In this document: positions 9,884 to 21,594 of the stretch, piece after piece
Numbering within the stretch: position 1 is the stretch's first letter
Layout: each line of letters starts with the position of its first letter
Assembly: GCA_025617745.1 (NCBI GenBank)
Contig: CM046856.1
Coordinates: 41,352,888-41,416,887, forward strand
Length of the DNA: 64,000 nt
DNA from: Heliocidaris erythrogramma
Lineage: Eukaryota; Echinodermata; Echinoidea; Camarodonta; Echinometridae
Direction of reading: 5' to 3'
Program-made: the position numbers and the translations under genes
Notes under the pieces: generated by a model
What the model was told of the DNA's origin: nothing
Database searches by the model: none
What the model saw: the letters and a program-made list of their open reading frames with translations, nothing else

Positions 9884-12800
9884 GTGAGTTAATTTGTAAC
9901 AAAAACATATCTTTGTATCTATTTGTACTTGAATCTTCCATTTTGTCTTTTGATAAATAGGACTTTCTCTTGTTTTCATTTAGTTTTTTTTTTCATTTTG
10001 TTTATCCCAATTCATGTTCTCGTATATTTCAATTATCAACTATTATTATGTACATTTTGCAATTCTCTCTCTCTCTCTTTTCCTTTGTTATTACTTATTG
10101 ATATGATCTACAAATGTCCTTGTTGCAAGGCTTTGTTTTTGCTTGTCCTCTTACCTCTACCAGTGTTCTATATGTAATTACATGTACATATGATGCTTCA
10201 TATTTTCTTTCTTCACATTTTATCCCTTCATTACAATACCCAAATTGTTATCCTTTTTTTTTTGTGGTCCTTCTTTTCCTCTTATATCTTTGCCTCTATT
10301 TATACATCTTTGAATGTGACTTTTCATTTCACTGCTTTTCAACATACTATTCAAACACTTTTGTCTCTATTGTCAATAATAGCCAACCATGAATGATGGC
10401 ATAAATCTATTTCATAATAATCTTTTCCATTTCCCTAAGGTTACATGTAGGTCTATATGAGCTTTGAGGGGCAGAGATGAAACATCACTTTGAAAATAAC
10501 ATTACGTGTATGTTTTTTATCTTTTACTCCTGAAGTCTTGTACCGTAATTACACAACAAACTTAAAAGGGTGTTATTCCTGTTCTAAAAAGTCAGAAACT
10601 TTGCCAGTTCAATCTATACATAATTATATCTGATTTCAACATGTAGGCAATCCTGGAGTACCGGAGTTTTATGAGTTGTTCTGTCAGACCCTATACAAGG
10701 CCAGCAGTTACAGCATACCTGCATGGGCCGTGTCACATGCAGGTCACAGCGAGGTTCCACACAGCCTACAAGAAAAACTGAGAGGTACATTTTATTTTTG
10801 GAGCTTTAATTTAAAGGGAAGGTAAACCCTGGCGATTTAGTTAGCTGTTTAGTTGAAGGGCACATTGTTGATTATATATGTCGAATTTCAACACATTCGG
10901 GCCCCCCTAACGCCGTCAACAAGTAGTTAGAAATATCATTTTGTCGTCTGCTAGAAGGTCCTATATCGATCGTGTGCATCGCCATTTTGAACAGATAAGC
11001 CCCGCCCTGTGACATTTTGTCGGACCTCTCGGACCAGAAGTACCCGGATGCCGCCATTATTACGCGTTTCAAAATGGTGTACTGCCAGGCGTTCGGATGC
11101 TCCAAAATAGGAAAGGAATGGAAACTCAAATTTCCTCCTTTTCCCGATCGATTGGAGCATCCGAACTAAATCGCCAGGGTTTACCTTCCCTTTAAGGGGG
11201 GGGGGGGGGGGGGGTAATGGAGGGGCAGATCCAGGATACTGTTAGGGAGGGGGGGGGGGGAATTTCCAAAATATTGCTGACAAAGTGACATGTAGACGTA
11301 CATGTAGACGTGCTAATTTGCTAAAGAAATCTTTGACCAGCAAAAACAAGTCATCAAACACTTCACATATGAAAGGGGGGGGGGTCAAAAACATGTAGGA
11401 GCACAATCTGGAGGGGGGGGGGGGGGCTGTAGAGCCTACAAATGTCAAAAATAACCACAAATGTCATAACATGTCAACCACAAGTGTAAACATAACCACA
11501 AATGTAACAAAAATCGCCCACAAATTTGTTTAAACACAAATGCCAAAACATGTCGCCTACAAATGTAAAAACTCATTGCTTGCATAATGCACCTTTGTAA
11601 GATTTGGTCTAATAATCAATTCGTCTATAGCCAGTTCATCTAAAACCAAATTTGGGCTAATACCCATTTGTTCTCATCCCATTTGGTCTAATCACCACTT
11701 GGTCTAATAATCAGTTTGTCTAATGTTCACTTGGTCCACTATTTCGGCTAAAACCAGTTGGTCTAATAACCAAATGGTCTAATCATCATGTCGTCTAATA
11801 GCCATTATGTATAAAGCCAGGTTGTCTAACACCCATATCGTCTAATCATCGATTGTCTAATTACCATTACGTCTAATCATCGTTTGGTCTAATTCTCAGT
11901 TTGTCTGATATCCATTTGGTCTAATGTTCACTTGGTCTGATATCCATTTGGTCCAATACTACAGACATATAGGTTAGTCTGACATAGTTATATATACATT
12001 GCATGGGCCGTGGAACCGGAGGGTGATGGGGCTGCAGCCCCTTCACTTTTTGAGTAGACGTACGTTTCATATAATTCTGTTTAATGATCATGTGCAGTAT
12101 ATATTTTTCAGAAGAGATCACATTTTAAAGATAATACGTTGTAATAATGTTTGGCCTCTCGCCTCGCTCGCTCACAGAATGTTGAAAAGGGGAGTTGGTA
12201 CCCAGGCAATAGGCGTCAGTCCCCATTTCGAAATATGTTCCATTTCCCTGCATTGTGGTACATGTAGTGATAATGATGATAATAATGAATAGAAACGGAA
12301 TGACATAGATGTAATGAAAGAGAAAGATGATGGAAGAATGAATATAAAGAGTAACATAAGGAAGGACGGAAGTAAAGATTAATCAATGAATAACATTACA
12401 ATAGGGAGGATAGAACGTTATGGGATAGAACGATAAAGACATAACGTAAAGATTGAGAGCGAGAGAGAGAAATTGAAGAAGGATAAAGAAAACCATGGCA
12501 AAAGATGGAAGAGAAAATTATAAAAAAGAGGTCAAACAAGAAAAAAGAAGAATATTTAACGAAAAGAAAAAAGAAAGAATAATGCAAAATAGGCAGAAAG
12601 ATAGAAAGATAATCCAAGGTATAAAGAGCAAAAAAAAAACCCAAACACAGAGAAAGAGAAAGATGATAGAAGAAATAACAAAGTTTGATATACAAAAAAA
12701 TGGAAGAGGTGAGAAATGGTAGAGGTGAGAGAAGGAATAAAAAAATAACACAACTAAAGGAGGGATGCAAAAAGGCAAGCCTGAGGATAAAAGCAAAGGA

Positions 12801-15800
12801 ATAACATAACGAAAGATAGAAGGTTAAAGATATACATAAGAGAAGATAGCGAAAGAAATGAAAGGATAAAAAACAAAAAAACAAAAGCAAAGTGCAATAA
12901 AACAATAATTGAAAATTAGTCAATTTATTCATGAAATAATTAAGCACATGCAATTAATTCATGCCATGCTCCATTAGGTCACTTTTTTCCTCCTTTTTTA
13001 CACCCCCATCCCCCCAAAAAACAAACAACTAAACAATTACTTTTATAAAGTTCGAAAAGTTCGCTTTCAATTTGACGTCATAAAAAATGAATAATTATGT
13101 ATATGTCGGGGCAATGTGTACCTAGTCTGGGTTGAAGTTTCTCCCGCCCGGCCGCGGGGGTCAATGAAAATGTTGACTCTTGGGCACCGCCCCCTCCCCC
13201 CTCCCTTTCTCCAGTTCAGGCAAGGGGTTCTGTGATAACTCCTTGGTTCAGGTAATTGTTTTTAAATGTATAAACAGTGCTTGGATCATGTAGACAATAA
13301 CCATTTGATGATTAGACGAAATGGCAAAGTAAACCAATTGATAATGGATCAAAAGGTTTGAGACCAAATGGCTATCAGACGAATTGACTATAGACCAAAT
13401 GGTAATTGGAAATAATGATTAGACAAATTGGTTATTAGACCGAATGATGTTAGACCAACTGGCTGTAGACCAAGTGGCAATGAACCCTTCATTTTTAATC
13501 AAAACACATGCAGCATGCACCGTATAGTGTACTTTTGTGTTATATTTGATTATCTCTAGATTGAAACGATAACATTCTGGTTTCAGGCATTTCTCAGCCA
13601 TTAACTATTTCATCATTAAAAATTGCGTAAATGAAAAAGTAAAAATTACGTTCAAAATTCAATTTATATGAAGCGCCCTCTTGAGACTGATGAAATAAAT
13701 TGCTATTCTATGTAGAAATCTTTGGATTATGTGAATTTTCAGCTCAACAACACCCCCCCCCCCCCTGTAAACTGATCATAAAAAGGGAAACCACTAGTAA
13801 ACCACTAGTTTAATGAATTTTTACATTTGCGGTTGACATGTTTTGACATTTGTGGTAAAGAGTGCTTCGATATTTAAGGGATTTTAATGGTCAGGAAAAC
13901 CTCACGCACAGGCACACACACATACATAGCCGTCCCCCCCATGATGAATAGAGTTACGTAACAATTAACGCCCATGCATATCATCATAACAGAGGTGCAT
14001 TATGGAAGCAATGAGTTTTTACATTTGCGGTCGACATTTTATGACATTTGTGGTAAAAATTTCCATTTTTACATTTGTAGGCGACAAGTTTTGACATTTG
14101 TGGGCGAATTTTGTTACATTTGTGGTTATTTTTACACTTGTGGTTGATGTTTACATTTGTGGGGTCTACAGGGGCATGAGCCACATGTGACCCCTCCTCC
14201 AATCTATCTTAGACATTGATGAGATTTAGTATATGTTTATAACAGTCTCCAGTTTTTGCTTTCTTCCCTGTGTAGCAACTGATAACGATGATGAAGTGTA
14301 CAACCTCCAGCAGCAGATTGAGCATAAAATGGCTTTCCTTGAAGACTACGTCCCTCCAGGGGTCAAGCTCGCCCTGATAGGTCATTCAGTAGGTCAGTTC
14401 ACAGTTTCAACCTTAAGCCTTTACACCTGTACCATTAAGTGTATGAAGAATTGTATTGAAAAAAATAATAATTCAACTATCAAGGGTCAAATTTTACATC
14501 TAAATTCTTTTTTTCATTGCAAAAATATTTATTACACCATGCATGTACATGTACCAATTTCTGTTTCAGGAAAAATCCAGAAAATACTATACCTCATTTA
14601 ATATCTTGCTGACCATGGCATGGAAAAAGTTAACATTTGGGCAGATATATTAAAGTATACCATAGTTTACTTCAGTAACTTTGGTCGACCAGACTCTGAG
14701 GTTTGCAAAAAAAATCTTGGACCTGTACAACAGGCATTAGAATGTCTACTTTTTCAGTTTTTAAGTTTGTGAGAAGCTGGGAAAAAAAGTATGATTTTAC
14801 AAGGTTAATTCCTTCTGAATTGTACTTATCGAGTTATTATATAAATATATTCTCTCAAGCAAATTGTTTGAAATTTTATTGACTACTGTTTTTGTGAAAG
14901 AAAATTCATACACTGAGTGCACTAAGAAATTGTATACTGTATGTTATCCTCATGATGTACATGTATGAACAATACTAAGTGCACAATTGATGAGAAATTA
15001 AAACTGGTTATTTTGTGTAAGACAGGTTTTTCATATTGCGTAATTGGCCCACGCCCTGTTGCATAAAACTTGTGACATAAATCTTGATTGTGACATAAAT
15101 TTCTGCATAAGCTATGTGATTGACATTTATGTTAATGTTGTGATTCTGGATTTATGTTATGCATCATGACATGAATCATGACATAAAAGCTTTATGCAAC
15201 AGGGCCCTGATTTGATAAGCATTTACATTGTGGTGACCTCTCTACATGTGAATAAGCCATAGCATAACATGCTTTCTTCATCTCTCTCTCTCTCTCAACA
15301 ACCAGGATGCTACATCATCGTGGACCTCATCCGATGCATGCCGAAACTCAACCTCCTTAGGGCAGTGTTGCTCTTCCCCACACTGGAGCATATATGGGAC
15401 ACGCCTAATGGACGAACAATAGGGAACATGGTGGTATATTTAAGGTGGGCTGCAGTGGCGCTGTGCTATGTCAACTACTACATTTCGGACTGGGTGAAGT
15501 GGAGAGTAATACAGTGGTGGTTCAGAGGCAGAAAAGTAAGTTTATTTTTGCCTAACATACTGTATGAAAGCTCTCTTTTTCAGTTTAACATTAACAGCCA
15601 AAAGAAGTCTTTATATTAGGGAAGATGTACGTGGCCATTTTGTGTTAGAAAAGATGGACAATTTGAAATTGGCTTCAAGCCTATGGGGAAGGAGCATATG
15701 ACAGTATAGTTGGGAAGTAATGGGGGAAAATGGGGGTATGCCAGCTATACAATATTTTAGGTACATTCTAGCAGAGAACATATGACTTTGCTTTGGAAAA

Positions 15801-16234
15801 TGAGAGTAAGTATCCCACTGGCCCGTCTGAATATTCTTCTAAATTCTTGTAGTTTTATTGTCCCCTTTAACATTCCCCATTCTCTTATAATTACACAGAT
15901 ACCCGATTGTGCATTCCACGCCATTCACCAGCTAACCGACCCGGCCCGCATCCACAACTCTACCTACATGGCTGCTATGGAAATGGAACAAATTCTCAAG
16001 GCGGACTACTCCACCATCCAAGAAAACCTGGACAAGTTCATCATGTACTATGGATCAAAGGACAATTGGGCTCCCAAAAGCCACTATGAGAGCATGCGCA
16101 AACGCTTTCCAGAGGGCGACATTAGGTTATGTCGGCGGGGCTTGCAACATGCGTTCTGCCTGGAATCAAGTGAACTGATGGCAGACATGGTCTGGAATTG
16201 GACGAGTCAGTCCATTCAAGAGATTCAGTGGTAA
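9712..16234 (+). CDS. LDAH: Lipid droplet-associated hydrolase, five coding exons
   Basis: Joined coding exons 9712-9883, 10647-10784, 14276-14392, 15306-15535 and 15899-16234 give 330 residues, close to the ~325 of mammalian LDAH. This family consists of alpha/beta-hydrolases on lipid droplets linked to neutral lipid or cholesterol ester turnover; the physiological substrate is debated. Seen here: the family signature IPGNPGVPEFY at about 56-66, the VSHAGH motif, the nucleophile elbow G139-H-S141-V-G143, Asp274 in SKDNWAP and His303 in LQHAF, forming a complete Ser-Asp-His triad. A hydrophobic stretch (about 178-195) fits the membrane-associating part. All introns have GT-AG ends and phases agree (1, 1, 1, 0). 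The start codon is chosen because it opens a short acidic N-terminus of the usual length. Upstream promoter and polyadenylation site are not evident. Confidence 0.92.
10647..10784 (+). CDS. LDAH: LDAH coding exon 2
   Basis: Follows acceptor ATGTAG and carries GNPGVPEFYELF, then the conserved AWAVSHAGH. Donor GAG/GTACAT. Phase 1 in and out. Confidence 0.9.
10811..11195 (+). mobile_element. 385-bp MITE with 32-bp perfect inverted ends, THAP-derived
   Basis: The ends 10811-10842 and 11164-11195 are perfect inverted repeats of 32 bp (inner part AGGGAAGGTAAACCCTGGCG). Both ends begin with TTAA, so TTAA could be a piggyBac-like target duplication or part of the repeat. The interior keeps a start of a THAP zinc finger. 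It is far too short to code for a transposase, so it would depend on one supplied elsewhere. It lies at the start of LDAH intron 2. Confidence 0.8.
11074..11169 (+). pseudogene. Remnant of a THAP zinc-finger N-terminus in the MITE
   Basis: A 31-codon frame starts MVYCQAFGCSK and continues to FPPFP. The MVxC-x4-C spacing at the extreme N-terminus followed by an F-x-FP motif is the opening of a THAP domain, the DNA-binding module of P-element-like transposases and THAP proteins. The second half (the C-x2-H pair and AVPTIF box) is absent because the frame runs into the right inverted repeat. It is read as a leftover of the parent transposase, not a working gene. Confidence 0.55.
11430..11590 (+). 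repeat. Foldback arm, ACAAATGT-type repeats
   Basis: Repeated ACAAATGTNAAAA motifs, partner of the reverse-complement array at 13820-14165. Confidence 0.75.
11600..11965 (+). repeat. Foldback arm, ~15-bp TTGGTCTAAT repeats
   Basis: About 23 degenerate units of TTGGTCTAATNNCCA. The same unit returns in reverse complement at 13290-13490. Confidence 0.8.
12290..12905 (+). repeat. Purine-rich low-complexity tract
   Basis: Mostly A and G (GAAAGA, AAGATA) for about 600 bases. The 185-codon frame on the opposite strand is a poly-Phe/Leu/Ser translation of this tract and not a gene. Confidence 0.75.
13290..13490 (-). repeat. Foldback arm, inverted 15-bp repeats
   Basis: Units such as ATTAGACCAAATGG, the reverse complement of the unit at 11600-11965. 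This arm is shorter than the left one. Confidence 0.75.
13820..14165 (-). repeat. Foldback arm, inverted ACAAATGT repeats
   Basis: Units such as TTTTTACATTTGTGG and GACATTTGTGG, reverse complement of the repeats at 11430-11590. It ends about 110 bp before LDAH exon 3. Confidence 0.75.
14276..14392 (+). CDS. LDAH: LDAH coding exon 3 with catalytic serine
   Basis: Follows acceptor CCTGTGTAG, encodes QQQIEHKMAFLEDYVP and ends inside GHSVG, so the nucleophile elbow is split by an intron just after the serine. Donor TAG/GTCAGT. Confidence 0.9.
15306..15535 (+). CDS. LDAH: LDAH coding exon 4
   Basis: Follows acceptor CAACAACCAG and encodes CYIIVDLIR then LLFPTLEHIWDTPNGR, the lid region typical of the family, and a hydrophobic stretch around WAAVALCYVNYYI. 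Donor AAA/GTAAGT, phase 0. Confidence 0.9.
15899..16234 (+). CDS. LDAH: LDAH terminal coding exon with catalytic Asp and His
   Basis: Follows acceptor TTACACAG at phase 0. Encodes residues 220-330 with Asp274 (SKDNWAP) and His303 (LQHAF), and ends with stop TAA at 16232-16234. Confidence 0.92.
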   Translation: MPDCAFHAIHQLTDPARIHNSTYMAAMEMEQILKADYSTIQENLDKFIMYYGSKDNWAPKSHYESMRKRFPEGDIRLCRRGLQHAFCLESSELMADMVWNWTSQSIQEIQW

Positions 16235-16439
16235 ATCTGCATTATTTTTTCTTCTAATTGAGTTAAACCTCACATGAGGACTCAAATCATGATAAACAAA
16301 GGGGAAATAATGTGATAATTGTATTTCAGCAATGCTTCTTGAATCATGTATCATGACAAGATATTCATCTACATTTGCCACTCTCAACCCAGGTGAAGTA
16401 AATGGGTACCCGGTAGGAAGAAATTCCTTGAAATGCTTT

Positions 16440-16565
16440 AGCGCCATAATAGGCAGCTCGGCTAAAGCCGGGGTAATAATGTGATACTTTGTATTAAGCG
16501 CAGTAGAGTATATCCATATAGTGGCTGCGCTATATAAATGGGCATATTATTATTATTATTATTAT
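16440..16565 (+). mobile_element. CR1/L2-type 3' end with (ATT)n tail
   Basis: Short segment with TATATCCATATAGTGGCTGCG followed by CTATATAAATG and seven ATT units. A GCGCTATATAAAT phrase followed by a short simple-repeat tail is usual for 3' ends of CR1/L2-like elements and the SINEs they mobilise. Only the tail is present. Confidence 0.55.
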
Positions 16566-17440
16566 ACATCAATATGGATTATTTAATGTTTTGAAATACA
16601 TGTAGTTGCAAAAGAAATTATGTCACTGGAAGTTTAGTAAAGATTAATGCAGGGATAAGTCAATGTTCATTTTCAATATGAAAATAAGAAATTCTAATCA
16701 TACAGCTCTGCAAATAATCCTAAAATCGTAGATATCTTCATTAACTGGAAGTCATAATTACCGTTGCCTCACTCACAATCATGAATCATGCTCATATTTT
16801 GTGGACTGGTTTTTTAAAACATATATTTACAAAAGTTAGATGGTGCCTTTGAAAAGAGACGCAGTTTATCAGGAAAACAATGTATTTTTCTTATCCAACT
16901 GAAAATCTAAACTATTGTTGGTCATCTCGTAGTGCCACATATATATTTCTTAGTGTACACTTGCCCGAGTGAGGCACTTGCCAAATTGTCAAGTTTCTTG
17001 ACTGAATTTAGATGTGAATAATATTTAAATGCTTACTTGCCAAATAGGTGGAAGTTTGATTTTAATTTACTTGTTATCAGCATTCAAAGAAGCACAAAGT
17101 TTGTTCTTGTACACAGAATGTTTTATATTATTATGAGTTAAAAAGAAAATCCAGGGTTATATGGATAGCATTTATCGCATATAAAAAACAGTTCTGTAAA
17201 ATAAAACATTGCATGATATCATACAGGTACATAACACTCTATGTAATTTTGTAATCAAATATGGGCACTGCATGCATCCTCATGATTGAAAGGAAATTTG
17301 ATGACCAGTGTACATGTTACTTTTTTTACCTCTATGAAAATAATAGTTTTCCAACAAAAAAGAAAAATATATACAATATATTTTAATAATGCTGTTAGCA
17401 GCATTCGTCTTCCAGCTGTCTCACAATTTTGTAGGTATTG
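16566..17440. other. Gene-free stretch downstream of LDAH
   Basis: AT-rich with no coding frame, RNA gene or clear repeat that I can support. The LDAH 3' UTR may extend into it but no convincing polyadenylation signal near 16234 was seen. Confidence 0.4.
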
Positions 17441-17449
17441 CCGCCTTGT

Positions 17450-17757
17450 ACAGTCACCCTCGCTTAAGTCGACGTCGCATGTGTCGAATAGTCGCTCAAG
17501 TCGATGAAAATAAACAGTCCCAATTTATCCTCATAGACTTACGTGTGTTAATCCTTTGTAGGTCGAATACTCGCCTATATCGATCAAATTCTCAGAACAA
17601 TACCATGAAAAAACATTAAATTTACACCGCACAAGTCGAACTAGACGGCGATGGGAAATCCCACACGCACCGCGGTGTCCCCATGTTATATATACACACG
17701 CGTTAAGTCGGATTTTCTTCGACTTCCGCACAAGTCGAAAATCGCCTATGTCGATAA
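17450..17757 (+). repeat. AAGTCGA-rich repeat relict
   Basis: The motif (T)AAGTCGA or its complement TCGACTT recurs about eight times in 300 bases, starting with TACAGTCACCCTCGCTTAAG and ending CGCCTATGTCGATAAT. The CAGTC-type start resembles pogo-family MITEs, but no matching right terminus was confirmed. Confidence 0.35.
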
Positions 17758-17825
17758 TAATAATAATAATAATTGCATATATATGGCGCTTTATACGGGC
17801 GTTTCTAAGCGCACTGTTTGTCTAA
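17757..17825 (-). mobile_element. CR1/L2-type 3' end with (TTA)n tail
   Basis: Read on the - strand, AAGCGCCATATATATGC ends in a run of ATT units. Tail only, similar in style to those at 16440-16565, 43856-43945 and 60950-60990. Confidence 0.5.
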
Positions 17826-17870
17826 GTAAGTAAACTAGTAAACATGATAACATAAAAGCAATACAGTAAC

Positions 17871-17888
17871 TACCAGGGTAAAAAATAC
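17871..17888 (+). repeat. Left member of an 18-bp inverted pair
   Basis: TACCAGGGTAAAAAATAC, whose exact reverse complement lies at 20906-20923. The sequence next to each copy also shares a GGGCTA/GCCCC-rich character. Confidence 0.6.
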
Positions 17889-20800
17889 ACGGGGGCGACG
17901 GGCGATTTCGACCTCGGTGGAGGGCTAATCGCCCCCTAAAATCCTTGAAACCCAGTTCTTTGGGGCGACCATTTTATTTAGAGTCGCCCGCTTGCCTCAG
18001 CTCCGAAATTGTATATAACTTTATGAATTGTGAAATTTGTGATCTAAGAGCAGGACACTTACGGCAAGCTTTCTTTTCAGAAGTCTAACTACGGAAATCA
18101 TGAACAAGATCGAACCGAGTTTATAACAGTCTTAGCGTAAATAAATGCGCAATGCATAGTGGGAAATGGAATAAAGGTAGCGACTTTTACTCGGGTGTTA
18201 CGTATCAGCGCTGTAGTAATCCAATAATGATAATCGCTTGCTTCAGTTTAAACTAGTGTTTACGCAATACGGTTTGTAAAAAAATATGAATGGTTTCCAG
18301 TTTTCCACGCATCACAGCGCGGCAGTGTGCTGTTATTTACGTACATACGATCGATGTGAGACCGTTAGTGGGAGTACTTGATATGAGCTCGCAACGGGTA
18401 CGCGATCGTTTTTTTTTTAATATTTCTTTTGTGCAAACTTGTAGAGCAAGATTGTTGAATGTTTGTGCAAGTTTGGTGACTCAAACCTCTTTCATCTATG
18501 CCTAAACTTTATGGTTAATGAGGATAGACATGAATTTTCATATTCTTCCTAAGTTTTAAGGATGCTGGTTAGGCCTGATGCTGGTGGTTTTTGACCAACT
18601 AGCTATGGGACAATCATCCATTCAGAAAACAAAAGTCTGTGACTGTGTCTGATTGGCAACATTTCACTGCAGAGTTAGGAACTGCTCAATTTTGATTTTT
18701 TATTCCTGAAAATAAACAAATTATGCAAAAATTAAAGCGTTTTTAATCACCAAACTTTGTTAATGAAAGAAGGTTGTACTTGTCACCCTTCCTCTTTGTA
18801 CTATCTAAATTTGAGTAGCATCCATGAATACAGTGAAAAGATATTTCAGATGAAAAGGAGCAAGCAAAAGTGTATTTTTAAACCTAGTGTATTTCATCTG
18901 TATTTTGCAACTTATAATGTACTATTTAGTGCTATGCCATTTACAGACTTGAAAATTTTCATCCCTACTGCTAGACTAAGAACCTCACTCTATCTACTCT
19001 CTCCTTTCTGTCTCATCCCTCTCACAAGTCTCAAGTGATTCCTCTCTCTCTTTTCCACAAATTCTAGTATTATTATATGATTATTGTTTGTTATTTGTGT
19101 AAAGATATATTAGTAATTTTACTTTGTAAACTCCATGTAATTCACGTCCTTGAGGTTGAAGACTTGGGCAGTTGTGCTACATGTTCCATATGGACTTTCA
19201 AATAGATACCATTTCAATTTAAAGTAGCTATTCAAAGAAAATCACAAATATGGCAATTAATGTATCACTAGAAACTGGGAAGCTTACAGATGGCAATCGT
19301 ATAAGTTTTATGTCAACTGCATATCTGATGATTATAAAAACAACACAAATAAAAGCTCTTCTCAGCATCCAGATGCTGAGAATCCGAGGATTCGCCAGAA
19401 ATATAGCGATGTTTTGATGTCGTCACACTCGGGATCGATCCTGCTTTAGCAGACGATGTCCTATAATGAATGAACGTAATTGCAGTGCAATTATTTATCA
19501 AATTATAAAGAGTTTGGTATATTTAAACATGACTTTATTTCACACCATTATAAAGGGAAAGTGAAACTGATTCTGATAGCTAAAACCGTTTGATTGTAAA
19601 TACACAGGAGAAGGGTCAATGATCAATGAAATAAACCCCACTTTCAAATTGAAAAGCCCTCCGAATAATAGCAGGATGGTATTCGTTCCCTCTTGAAACG
19701 CCGAACATGCCCTGGTGCAAGCAGCTGAAAATACAATGGCGTCTTATTTTGTTTAAAAGTGACTGATTCCTTTATTTTTTTAACGCTGCATTTTTCATCA
19801 AAATAATACCATACACGAAGTTAAGAGTGAGGCAACAGACTAACATTAAGACTGACGCTAGTGAAGGAAGAGAAATAAGTGAAGAGGAGATGACAAAATA
19901 GGCTCTGAAAAATGTGTAAGATGTTATGGGACATCGTCTGCTTAGACAGGACTGGTCCATGGTGTGTCGTCACATATCTCAGCAGCGTTCGAGGAGCTCT
20001 TCAGCTGCTATATCGGGGGCTGTATTTCACCGTTTTATAATTGATAATAATCATTGCTTCAAATGTTTCCAAACGTTGAATTTGGATAACCTTGTTTAAT
20101 TTATGCCATCTATGCAATAATAAGTATTAAGCCAATATTTAAAATCATTAAAGTTCTACTTTAATTCAGTGTCAACTTAACTGAAAGTAAATCCTAATCC
20201 TGCAAACAAATGACAAAACAAATGGAATTTTCCTATTCAAATGTACATTGTATTTAATTTTTCAAGGAATCTCCAACTCTATTATGACATGGTATGAAAT
20301 ATATAAAAAGGATAATATAATACATGTACAAAAGAAGAAACATCTATGTGGTAAAATGGTGATTCATGCATTTTTCAGTACTTTGCATACCTCTGCCAGT
20401 CTACTTGTATGGCCTAAAAATAACAGTAAGACTTTATTAGACTGTCAAAACATAGACTACAGGTCAAAACAAAGGAATGCATTAATCTGATTTGATTTAA
20501 TGCATATTTCAACTTACTGTACATAAAAACTATATTCACTGTAGTATTCCAATTCATTTTGTAATAGTAAAATTTCACCCAGATCTCATTACAGCTGATA
20601 GTGATATTGTGAGTTTATCCTAATATGTAATTCCAGTGTAATTGTAGTTAAATTATGTGCTACCTCTGCAACCTCACAATCGCCAAATCAGATGTATCTT
20701 AAGATGAAAAGGGGGGGGGGTACTTGATAGTGAAAAAGGGATGATAATGAAATTATGAATTCTGATACTCGTTACACAGTACTCGCAGGGAGAAAAATTG

Positions 20801-20905
20801 TGATATCAGCAATTCAAGATAGCCCCCTTGGGCCTAGAAATAGCCCCTGTAAAGTTGTCCACAGGGGCTACTTTTTTAGAAAGAATAGCCCTCATGAAAA
20901 AAAAA
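17889..20905. other. 3-kb stretch between inverted repeats, no gene seen
   Basis: No convincing coding frame. GC-rich GGGGCGAC phrases occur near 17890-18000 and CCCC/GGGG phrases near 20820-20890. The open frames are short and lack domains. If the 18-bp pair marks transposon ends the content has decayed beyond recognition. Confidence 0.35.
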
Positions 20906-20923
20906 GTATTTTTTACCCTGGTA
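20906..20923 (-). repeat. Right member of an 18-bp inverted pair
   Basis: Reverse complement of the copy at 17871-17888, exact over 18 bases. Confidence 0.6.
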
Positions 20924-20974
20924 ATTACATCTATGCGCCTCCCTAAAATTACAACTGCTTAAAAAGATGGGTTT

Positions 20975-21529
20975 TTAGGAGGATTTTAAATGATTCGATA
21001 GATGTGGCATTCTGAATATGGGATGGGAGTTTGTTCCAAAGAGTGGGGGCAATGGACGAAAAGGCTCAGTCGCCATACCAGGTTTTTGTACGTGGGCCAT
21101 AAGATAATTGGAGAGAGGAAGATGAACGGAGAGGTCTGGCAGAAGAGGAGGAACGATTTTGTATGATTTTTGTGTGATTTTGTATGTGAGATTTTGTATG
21201 TGAGAAGTAGGATCTTGAAAGTAATGCGAAAATGGACCGGTAGCCAATGAAGTGAGCGGAGAACATGAGATATGGTCATGTTTTCTGCTAAGAGTGACTA
21301 ATCTAGCGGCTGAATTTTGGATACGTTGAAGGGAGGATATATGAGAAAGAGGGAGACCAGCAAGGAGGGAGTTGCAGTAGTCCAAATGAGAGGAGACAAA
21401 GACGTGGACAAGTCGCTCAGCGGATGATTGGTCAAGCAGACGCCTGATCTTCCCTATTTTAAAAATACCCCAAGATGCAGATTTGCAGATGTTTCTAATG
21501 TGGTGTTTAAAGATTAATTGTTTGTCCAA
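20975..21529 (-). pseudogene. CR1/L2 C-terminal domain fragment
   Basis: 184 codons continuing the same element downstream. HIRNICKSASWGIFKIGKIR, then HLDYCNSLLAGLP and LQRIQNSAARLV are the conserved tail of the CR1/L2 polyprotein. A frameshift near 21280 moves the end (LHWLPVHFRITFKILLLTYK) to another frame, 20986-21279. Confidence 0.85.
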
Positions 21530-21594
21530 AGTAAAGCCAATGTCTCTAACACATTCAGAACTCTTTATTACTCCATCTTGAGTATTTAAATCTG

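Larger units (their letters stand above)
11430..14165. mobile_element. TU-like foldback element in LDAH intron 2
   Basis: Two kinds of short tandem repeats occur in mirrored order: A (ACAAATGT-type, 11430-11590), B (15-bp TTGGTCTAATNNCCA-type, 11600-11965), a ~1.3-kb centre, then B in reverse complement (13290-13490) and A in reverse complement (13820-14165). A long inverted repeat whose arms are tandem ~15-bp units is the layout reported for sea urchin TU foldback transposons. No transposase frame is seen in the centre, which contains a purine-rich tract. Ends and target duplication could not be fixed. Confidence 0.6.

Noticed and set aside
12396..12953. 185-codon - strand open frame rich in Phe, Leu and Ser
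   Set aside because: It is the reverse translation of a purine-rich low-complexity tract, other frames of the same tract are open too, and no domain is visible.
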